64,000 nucleotides of DNA, from positions 12,338,001 to 12,402,000 of the forward strand of contig CM082577.2 of NCBI GenBank assembly GCA_040954595.2, in the 5' to 3' direction. Below, piece after piece: positions 1-8,010 of this stretch. Origin of the DNA: Balanoglossus misakiensis (Eukaryota > Hemichordata). Position 1 is the first letter of the stretch. Each line of letters begins with the position of its first letter. The notes beneath the pieces are model-generated. The model worked only from the letters and a program-made list of their open reading frames with translations. It was not told the DNA's origin and did not search any database. The position numbers and the translations under genes are program-made.

Positions 1-135
1 TACAGCTACCATCTCCCTCACAGCATCCAAGTCCCTCTGGAGAAGTGCAGTCAATGACATCAACTCGTCCCAAGATTCCAGCACTGACAGCCACTCATTC
101 CAAGACTCAAGTATCTACCATAGAATCTCATCATG
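1..135 (+). CDS. Ser/Pro/Thr-rich linker exon, 5' end at or beyond window edge
   Basis: One frame is open to the donor at 136 (G|gtaagc) and reads as a Ser/Pro/Thr-rich linker. The donor is phase 1, the same phase as the acceptor at 20332, so I place it in the same gene, across a 20-kb intron that holds an LTR retrotransposon. Possible acceptors are the 'tacag' at 1-5 or the 'cacag' at 19-23. Both give a phase-0 start; alternatively the exon extends left of the window. Its style matches the linker exons at 24443-25089. Membership of the gene is inference from phase and composition. Confidence 0.5.
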
Positions 136-699
136 GTAAGCACTTGCAGCATTAACAAATATACATTCGTATTATACAAATACTGTAATCACCCTAAATG
201 TTCAACCACAATAAAATAATTATGATTTTGAAAGAGATGAAATCATAGGAAAAAAAATGTTTATCTTAGATGGTCAAAGTGGCTGAAACATGGCATTTTG
301 AGGTCATCTGACCCTTGAAAAAGTGCCATGCTCAATATATTCAAAAGGTCATGGTTAGATGCTGTTGTCATGACCATATATCCTACATTAAGGTTTTGAT
401 TGCTCTCGATTTTTTTTCCTTTGTCTTAGGCCAAAGTAAGTAAATTTTTTGTTTTGCGTCCACTCAAAATTCTAAAAGGTACGAGGGTAAGCGGTCAAAA
501 AACACACACACACAAAATAACACAAAATTAGTTTGCCTTTATTTGATAGTTTTGTTCGTGCAATATGCATATTTATGTAGTAGTGTGACACACTTCTACA
601 ATATGATCAAAATACAATATCATTTGTAGCCTTTAATCTACATTTGCTTTCCTTTTAGTAGTTTTAGATTTCTTTGTGTGCTGAATGTGGCCACTGTCT

Positions 700-888
700 C
701 TACAAGTTCTGCTGACTGGTACTGTTCCCGCATATCCGGTGTAATAGAGATGAGATGATTTCCTGTTCCACACCATAGCAAATACTAGGATAATTCAATC
801 TGGCACGGTAGTAAAGGGAGAAACTTCCATCTTCTAAGTTTGGTTGATCACGATGAAACATTTCTGTGAATAAATGTTTTTGAAAATT
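700..888 (-). CDS. possible 3' terminal exon of an unrecognised minus-strand gene
   Basis: On the minus strand a good acceptor (pyrimidine tract ending gtttacag) is followed by 62 open codons and a TAG at 702-700. The peptide is not low-complexity (it includes FHRDQPNLEDG and LYYRARLNYPS). A minus-strand AATAAA lies downstream at 543-538, as expected for a last exon. I do not recognise the family. No upstream exon was found in the next several hundred bases. It could be a small antisense gene inside the intron or a transposon remnant. Confidence 0.3.
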   Translation of the reverse strand, partial: NFQKHLFTEMFHRDQPNLEDGSFSLYYRARLNYPSICYGVEQEIISSLLHRICGNSTSQQNL

Positions 889-1230
889 CTGTAAACAAAA
901 TACAACACAAAAACATGCTCATGGGTATAGTGATAACATCTCACTACAAAGTATGATTCATATACCACCCCATGGGATGAAAATTTTCAATATCAAAATA
1001 TGATTGTACTGCAGTAAACACAAATGTTGTACATTCACTGAACTTCAGTCCCACCACCTCCCTATTTTTTATTATAACACACCATGCAGCGAACCCTCGA
1101 TCGTGATTCGTCAATACACCGTCCCGTGACCTTAGTCATTTCGAACTGTTCCCTAGGGCATCAGTTCGATCGGTTTCTGCCCGGTACTGTTGCCTGGATG
1201 TGGTGTGTGTCGTGTTTGGTGTGTTATAAA

Positions 1231-1413
1231 ACACATGATGAGTGACATTCGGGCAACAGTGTATTTTTGATGACCTCGGGACTGCCAGTCACACCAAAAC
1301 AGTCTGTTTTCCCTCGGGCTATGCCCTCAGGAAAACAAGACTGTTTTAGTTGTGACTAGCAGTGCCCTCGGTCATCAAAATACAGTTGCCCTCATTGTCA
1401 GTCATCATGTGTA
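1231..1413. repeat. foldback (imperfect palindrome)
   Basis: The left half (ACACATGATGAGTGACATT, then a stretch reading GGGCAACAGTGTATTTTTGATG) is the imperfect reverse complement of the right half (CATCAAAATACAGTTGCCC, then a stretch ending CAGTCATCATGTGT). The centre is near 1320. The structure is that of a foldback MITE or a long hairpin. No coding capacity. Confidence 0.7.
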
Positions 1414-1649
1414 TACTGATCTACAACTACCACCATAGAATTTGCTTATGCCTACACCCCCTAAATGCTCCCTTTCTCTAGCTAGTACCTTTTTGAACGG
1501 GCGATCAGGAAGAATAAGATGGCTTCCACAGGAATAATCACAATTATCCATGAAGATCTCAATCTGGCCCATTTCATCACTGGTCTGCTTTTTAGTGCGG
1601 TATGGTATGTCACGAAAAACAGCTTCCGTAGGATTTTTATGATAAAATT

Positions 1650-2860
1650 GATTTTTTTGCTGTTTTGGCTTCTATGGGGACCCAACTACCCGAAAATGAT
1701 GGGGTGCAATTTTAAGGGCCCCTCCATCATATTTTTCTGGGGGGGGGGGTACTTCCGTTTTGTGGTATACAATGTAATGTGTATTCCCGTAGGATTTTTG
1801 TGCTAAAATAGATTTTTTTGCTGTTTTGGCTTCAATGGGGACCCAACTACCCGAAAATGATGGGGTGCAATTTTTAGGGCCCCTCCATCATATTTTTTCG
1901 GAGGGGGGGGGGGTCACTCCCGTTTTGGCCTCCCCGAAGATATTTATTCACCTATCTACTCCATTTTCGTAGAATTTTCTGCTAAAGAATTTTTTTTTGC
2001 TGTTTTGACTTAAATGGGGACCCACCTGGTCACAAAAGATCACATGCAAATTTTAGGGCCCCTCTATTACATTTGTGAGGGGCACTTCCATTTCGACAAT
2101 CTTAACGGTATTTGTTCACCTATTTCGTGTATTCTTGTAGGAGTTTTTGCTAATAGTTATTTGTTTTGTTTGCTGTTTTGGTTTCAATATAGAAATAATG
2201 GACGACGCCCTGACCATTAACGTTTGTTTATGGGCAAGGGCGAGGGGAAAGCCAAAAATTCATGGGCGAGGTTTCCGAGCCCATGAATTTTGGTTTTCCG
2301 CGAGCCCGCGCCCAAAAAAACGTTAATGGTCAGGACGGAGTCGGTTATTTCCATTATATTACCAACAAAGTCAAGAAAACCGTTAAAATTTACGAAAATG
2401 TTCTACTAGGGGCCCCGGAACTTGTGTTACGCAAAATGTTGTATTCACCAAACTGTTTGCTAATATTACTATTCAGATTTATGGGCATGTAAACAAACCA
2501 TTACTGAGTATTTGTGGTCAGTGACGTCGTTCATCTCGACCAATTAAAATGCGACGCACAGGTCATGGTAATATAATGATGAATAAACATCCCCAAAACG
2601 ATGGAAATCAATTTGTTGGACCCCTCCATCACATTTTCTTGCCAGGGGGGTGGAGGGGGGTTGGGGGGGTCACTTTAGTTTTAGCAGCCCTGGAGATATT
2701 TGTTCATTGATCTAACCTTCATAGTGTGACATGTGTATTTGTAAAGGATTTCTTCCAATTTCTTTTTTTTTAACTTCTGTGGGGACCTAACTGCTCAAAA
2801 ATGAGGGAGGTCAAATTTTAGGGCCTCTCCACAATTTGGGAATCTCAAATATTAGATGGT
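1650..2860 (+). repeat. degenerate tandem array, about 160-180-bp units, forward orientation
   Basis: Units share the core 'gctgttttggcttc...tggggacccaac', then 'gggcccctccat', then a G run. Clear cores start near 1655, 1816 and 1995; weaker ones lie near 2165, 2580 and 2780. The same core occurs in reverse complement at 4050-4720, so the two arrays face each other. Short ORFs here are repeat readings and not genes. Confidence 0.65.
2210..2333. repeat. compact foldback element, ends CTGACCATTAACG / CGTTAATGGTCAG
   Basis: A 124-bp near-perfect palindrome. Both ends and both inner parts (around the pair ATTCATGGGC / GCCCATGAAT) are reverse complements, with a very short loop near 2272. It sits inside the forward array, so it is a later MITE-like insertion or a foldback formed there. 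Confidence 0.75.
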
Positions 2861-4049
2861 TTATGGGGTAAACATATCAGTTACCTACATTTGTATCAGT
2901 TGTCGCATATACTACAGCGCTATGTTAGTTTTATAAATATACTTAGTTGAATTATGACACTAACAAATAAACCACAAATATCTCTTTGGTTTGGCATAAT
3001 ATACCTCCCCTCACCTTGGACCGCCACCCAACTCATCACCACACTCATGTTTTCTATGGTTTACAAAAGTATAGTATACTAGGCTATACCAAAAAGTATA
3101 ATGTATTAGGGTTACTCTTTTTTCTCTTTCCCGGGGCAATTAGTGAAAGTCTGTGTAGATGTGAACTTTTTCGTTAAGAGTTGTTTATTCTTTCGTAGCA
3201 CAATCAATGTCTGAGATATTTACCATTGTACTAAAATTCTCACCGATATCAGTCTGTGCAAAAACTCTGAAGTACGTTTTAGTTCAACACTTGTTTTTTG
3301 GGGTATTAAAACGATATTCAGTTGAACTCATTTCGTAAATAAAGCCTGTGAAGTACATATCAGTTCAAGTATTGTCTATTTTAAAGTAGTATTTTCAAAA
3401 TTTTCACGCCAATAGCGTAATAGTGCTGTAAAAAGCCCTTGAACTATGTCTTACTTCTAAAACTTGTTTTTGGTAAACATTAACAATATCATATTTGGCT
3501 CATTTTGAAGCTCAATAGTACTGAAAATAAAACAAGTCTGTGAACTGCATCTCAGTTTTATTACTAAATACATATTGGCTATTTTCTTAGCACCGTAAGC
3601 CGCGTTTTACGTTGCAGATCGATAGCTATTTGGACATTTTGCAATAAACTACAGAATTAATATGTCAGATAAAAACAAGATTTGCGTGATCTGTGGAAAG
3701 GGTGCCACCCCTTCATCACAATGAAGGATAAATCATACGCAACAAATTGTCCTTAGATCAAACAGAACTGGCTTTTGTGAAAATGATGATTGAGAATACC
3801 AAGATATCAGATCAGAATCGTTATGCTTCTTGGGTTGTTTATTGCACCTTCCGTGGTAGGGAGGGTGCCTCAAGGGTCTATTTTATGAGATGGGACTGTA
3901 GCTCGGAAAATAAACTAAAATACACATTATGTACTTTATTATGTATATAAAGGAGTTTTAATTTACCTTAGTATACTAAATTTAGAATAAACGAAAAAAT
4001 CTAAGATTAAAAAATAACTGTTACAACGGGTTGGCCAAAACAAATATAG
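2861..4049. other. AT-rich intronic DNA between the two inverted arrays
   Basis: No gene can be supported. A short open stretch from ATG 3662 starts with a Cys-x2-Cys pair (KICVICGK) and stops after about 20 codons. It could be a relic of a transposon protein lying between the facing arrays. The rest is AT-rich with short motif echoes (for example variants of 'gtgaagtacatatcagttca'). Confidence 0.5.
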
Positions 4050-4720
4050 AGAACCCCCCCCCCCCCCCCCCCCCCCCCCCACCAAAATATGTGGTAAAGG
4101 GGTCCAACATTTTGCACACCATCACTTTTCGGCAGTCAGTCTGCATTCAAGCCAAAGGAGCAAACCAAATTGCAAGAAATACCACGACAATACTAACAGT
4201 ACAGTAAATAGGTGAACAAGTATCTTCAGGGTGGCCAAAACAGAAATGATTACCCCCCCCCCCCCCAAGACATGATGGAAGGTTCCAAAAATTTGAACCC
4301 CATCATTTTAGTTCTGGTGGAGCCCCATTGAAACCAAAACATCAAAGAAAAATAATATTTTTAGCAAAATATTCTATGAGAAGAGAGTAAATAGGCCAAC
4401 AAACAACCAAACAACTTCGGAGTGGCCAAAATGGAGTGCCCCCCAAATAAAAAGTGGCGGAGGGGCCCTATAATTTGCACCCGATTTTTTTTGGCCAGGT
4501 GGGTCCCCTCCAAAGCAAAAACAACAAAAACAAATTAAGTGTAGCCCAAATTCCCATGATAATAGAGTAAATAGGTGAACAAATATCCTTGAGTGACCAA
4601 AACAGAAGAGACCACCCGAAAAAAATTGATGGAGGGGCCCTAAAAATTGCACCCCATGATTTTTGGGTAGTTGGGTCCCCATTGATGCCAAAACAGCAAA
4701 AAAATCAACTTTGCGCGGCT
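4050..4720 (-). repeat. degenerate tandem array in inverse orientation to 1650-2860
   Basis: Four units, each with a C run, 'atggaggggccc', 'gcaccc' and 'gttgggtcccc', followed by 'aaaacagcaaaaaaatc'. These are the reverse complement of the units at 1650-2860. The poly-C tract near 4057-4080 is the longest homopolymer in the window. Confidence 0.65.
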
Positions 4721-5569
4721 ACTAGAGGCCATGTTGATTTCAAGTACACAATACACCTGGCCAGACAGCGTTTTAGTCGCCCGATCGATACGATGACCAC
4801 ATCGCTTTCCAGTCGTTTCGGCACCACAGATTTTTGACCCCAGTCGCTTCGGCCCCCAATTTTCACGACCCCGGTCTGTTTCGGTACTTATCGGTAATCA
4901 GTCAGATCGCACGGTGCTCATTTGCATATGAAAGTTCGTCAAGCCAGCGACCGTTAACTTTCAAACAGACTGATTTTCAACTTGATTTTTACACTCCGTG
5001 ATACAATAAAATACCATGCTAGCTCGATAAATTACAAAAGTGATTCCCATTTTACACTGCAGACGTAAATTTTATGAGAATCTGTCGGTAGTAGTAGTTT
5101 TTAACGTGTTTTCGGTGGTATGTTGGTGACCTCGGAAGAGACGTCCACAAACGTGCCAAAAATCATTTGAAGACGACCTCGGAAGTTAACCAAGTTTTCG
5201 TGACAGATAGGTCTAATATCGGTCCCAACATCCGTGAAAAGAAATTAATTCGAAATGCCTGTGTAACGGTCAGCTTAAAAATAATCGATGTACTTCGACG
5301 ATATGACCCGGAAGTATAGGCCCTACGTTGACCTCTGAATGTCAGGATTGTAAATACGGAAGTGTTGCGTTGATCGTGAAACGGCACGTTTATCGTGGGG
5401 AAAACGGTTTCTAAAAGACACTTGTCAAGTAAAAGTTACTGGATAGTGTATAACACTCTAAGGTACCATATTAGCCAAGTTTTAACTCAATTACTGGCCT
5501 GATTTCAACACAACATCGATCAATCGCACGAGTGCCGCGCCCGGGTGTTCCACCGCGGCCGTATACCTA
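4721..5569. other. left flank of the LTR retrotransposon, no gene seen
   Basis: No coding exon is supported. A 29-bp string beginning TGTGTAACGGTCAGC (5261-5289) recurs in the same orientation at 17042-17070, beyond the right LTR. The last four bases before the element (CCTA, 5566-5569) are its target-site duplication. Confidence 0.5.
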
Positions 5570-5857
5570 TGTAGTGTTTACACTGACACTAATACTGTTG
5601 CTAAGTGTAAGGATACACCTACCTAGCTCTAAGTAGCTATGAAGTCACTTGGACTGGTACTAGTGGTAGTTAGGCGGATCGGCCGGATGAGCACGTATAC
5701 GCACGTCTGGTCGGTTTGGGGGTTCGGATAGCAAGTGAAGCAGCCGACGGAAGAGCGAGGGATCCCGGATGTAACGTCATCCTCGTAACACTTCGGAATG
5801 CTTCGGGAGTTGAGGGATATGATCGGCGCTATGACGCAATAACCTCGTTCCACAACA
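5570..5857 (-). repeat. 3' LTR of the Gypsy-type element
   Basis: A 288-bp copy starting TGTAGTGTTTACA, matching 15938-16225 at a constant offset of 10368. Being at the minus-strand 3' end, it is the 3' LTR. ORFs called inside it are shadows. Confidence 0.95.
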
Positions 5858-5876
5858 CTCTCCTCCGTTCTGTTTT
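5858..5876 (-). other. polypurine tract
   Basis: The + strand reads CTCTCCTCCGTTC directly beside the LTR. The minus strand therefore has a purine run GGAGGAGAG immediately upstream of the 3' LTR, the expected plus-strand primer position. Confidence 0.75.
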
Positions 5877-5999
5877 TGGCTTGTTTCCAGGGCACCAATA
5901 AATAATATGTAATCGGGCGGCAAATGTCGTATACTGTCCTCCAGTCTTTCCCGTAGCGACGGGATGTAACGAAATATAATAGTTCACTGTGAAATAAGC

Positions 6000-6215
6000 G
6001 AGGAAAGTCTGTCTCCGGGTAGACGGAATTAGACATTCCTTAAAAATAAACTGTTTAAAGTAAACTGCACCGTGAGGAAAGTCTGTCTCCGGGTAGACGG
6101 AATTAGACATTCCTCGAAAATAAATTGCTTAAAGTAAACTGCACCGTGAGGAACGTCTGTCTCCGAGTAGACGGAATTAGACATTACTCGAAAATAAATT
6201 GTTTAAAGTAAACTG
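6000..6215 (-). repeat. three tandem copies of a 74-bp unit in the element's 3' noncoding region
   Basis: Units start at 6000, 6074 and 6148 (GAGGAAAGTCTGTCTCC and GAGGAACGTCTGTCTCC variants). Each contains a small hairpin (GTCT...AGAC around CTCCGGGT). They lie between ORF3 and the polypurine tract. Confidence 0.9.
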
Positions 6216-6267
6216 TTCAGTAACTGAAATGTTTCCACCGTATCTACGGTTAGGACAGAGCAGGGCT

Positions 6268-7917
6268 TTACACCTGGTACACATTCTTGGTGTTGGCCAC
6301 GGTAGTCTCCAGAAGTTCGCGGGTGGACACTCCCCTCACTCCTGCTACTGCGGATGCCACGTCTCCGATGTATCGTGGAGTGTTGACGTCCACTTCTTGG
6401 GTCAGCGGGAAGTACGGAGAGTCAGTTTCAATAAGTATTTTGTTCTCATCCGCAGAAACTGGGGTTGTGGTAGATTGATGGCTCTCTGGTGGTCTGCTAG
6501 TGCCTTCCCCGTCGGGTCGTTCTGGATTTCCGTTATCTGCTGATTCTCCCCCAGGCTTCACCGCTGTCGACGGTTCATCCCGGAACGAATCAAACAGCTC
6601 ACGGAACTGTTTCCGTTGCTCCGGTGATATTTTGCTGATCATAATGGAGATAATCCTCCAATGGATGATTACCGCTGGAGAGTTCGGTGGCTTCAGCAAA
6701 AACTTCTCTGGAATCTCCCAACTATTCGAAAGGCACAGGTGTCTCATCAGCCTTTGATACTCGTCGGACAGCTCAGAGGTGGCTGGTATCCTCTCCACTT
6801 CGCTATGGTCGTCCACGAAGGACCTCCATAGCATCTCCTTTGTCGCTCCAGCGCCAAGAATCCACTTAGCTAGCTGGTCTAGAGCCATGCCCATTTTCTC
6901 TGTGTCCGGTTCTTCATTGCGGTACTTCATCTCCCATAATGCGGGCGAGATGTGAGTGTACAGGACGTGGTGTTTTAGCTTTGACGTTGTCAGGTAGCAG
7001 TCCTGTACGGGGCACTTGCATAGCTTTTGGCGATTCTTCTTTCGGTCCGGGTTCTTACCAGAGTTGGCTGCTCTGCTGCCAGGGTCGGTTGGAATAGACG
7101 GGATTGATGGTTGTCCCCCTTTCACCGTTGATTGGTTTGTTCGGGACACCTTTCTGGAGATTTCGTACTCCCCTCCGGATACCACGGAGAAGGTAGAAAT
7201 AACTTTAAAGTTTTCCCGTTTCTTCCCCTTCTTCTCCGCCGTCGACTGAAACCGACGTTTCCCCCTGGTTGGGGCGGGAGGTGGGACTGACCGCTGGCTG
7301 GCCTGGTCGGTGGATGAAGCTGAGGTTGTCGCTGTAGCTGGTGGGCGTTCATTCGTCTCCTCGTGTCCACGAGATTGTTCCGAGTGAACGCCATTCCCAT
7401 TAGACTCAACTGTCGGTGCCTGGTCAGGACGGTCACTGTCTACCGGGATCTCGGCCTGGTCCGCTGGAGTGGATGCGGATATTAAAACGTCCTCTCCAGT
7501 TGCCGCATTTTGTCTAGTTGTCACTAGGTCTGTCCGGTAGCTCAGTCTGCAGTCCCTGACCATCCCTCGTTCGTTGAACTCATGGTGGTAGACTGGCTTC
7601 ACCTTTGGTTGGTTCATCCTGGGGTTTTTGTGAGGGATGTTCTCCTGCATCCAGGCCAATGAGCAGCAAAACTCACACTTGTGAGCTTCCGTTACCCACC
7701 CCCAGTCTCCTCTTTGAACGGCGATCTTGTACTGCCTGGTGACCAGATCTTGAATTATACCTGACTCCAGGCCCATGCAGAAACCAAGCTCTGACATTAA
7801 TTCCCGGGCCGGAATCAGGTATCTTCTGGCGATCTTTTCTTCAATGCTGTTCACCACACGTCGCCACCGTTCCGGATCACGCAGACTAGAGGTTTTCTTC
7901 TGGCGTTCTTCAGCCAT
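6268..7917 (-). CDS. ORF3 of the LTR element: Zn-finger protein ending in a TatD-like tail
   Basis: A 549-residue intact ORF, 93 nt downstream of pol on the same strand, so it is an extra gene of the element. Residues 1-130 are a Trp/Cys-containing domain (C81, C84, C85 near DWGWVT). Residues 140-300 are low-complexity and basic. Residues 302-322 form a C2H2-like finger (C302, C307, H316/H317, H322; CPVQDC then HHVLYTH). Residues 340-445 look helical, and 446-486 are a Pro/Ser/Thr linker. Residues 487-549 closely match my memory of the TatD DNase C-terminus: KILIETDSPY, then NTP, then VASAVAGVRGVS, then ETTVANTKNVY. The rest of a TatD barrel (HxH, Glu and His metal ligands) is absent; the linker runs straight into the last conserved block. 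The protein is therefore probably not a nuclease as encoded. TATDN2-like ancestry is inference. Its role in the element is unknown. Confidence 0.7.
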   Translation of the reverse strand: MAEERQKKTSSLRDPERWRRVVNSIEEKIARRYLIPARELMSELGFCMGLESGIIQDLVTRQYKIAVQRGDWGWVTEAHKCEFCCSLAWMQENIPHKNPRMNQPKVKPVYHHEFNERGMVRDCRLSYRTDLVTTRQNAATGEDVLISASTPADQAEIPVDSDRPDQAPTVESNGNGVHSEQSRGHEETNERPPATATTSASSTDQASQRSVPPPAPTRGKRRFQSTAEKKGKKRENFKVISTFSVVSGGEYEISRKVSRTNQSTVKGGQPSIPSIPTDPGSRAANSGKNPDRKKNRQKLCKCPVQDCYLTTSKLKHHVLYTHISPALWEMKYRNEEPDTEKMGMALDQLAKWILGAGATKEMLWRSFVDDHSEVERIPATSELSDEYQRLMRHLCLSNSWEIPEKFLLKPPNSPAVIIHWRIISIMISKISPEQRKQFRELFDSFRDEPSTAVKPGGESADNGNPERPDGEGTSRPPESHQSTTTPVSADENKILIETDSPYFPLTQEVDVNTPRYIGDVASAVAGVRGVSTRELLETTVANTKNVYQV

Positions 7918-8010
7918 TTAAATTAAATGTAAATAAAAAACTTTATAATAACGTAAAAATAATAATTATTCTCTTCAGATCCCGTATACCTCGGGATAAT
8001 TCCTGCCCGA

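Noticed and set aside
4050-4082. Long poly-C tract and other C/G runs (1740, 44132, 46146, 51802) as functional quadruplex sites
   Set aside because: They lie in repeat units or transposon arms at the same position in each copy; more likely replication-slippage tracts and assembly-uncertain.
5629-6110. Minus-strand ORFs of 93-135 codons overlapping the left LTR
   Set aside because: They run through the LTR and the 74-bp tandem repeats, start from the repeat unit itself and recur at the other LTR; no protein-like features.
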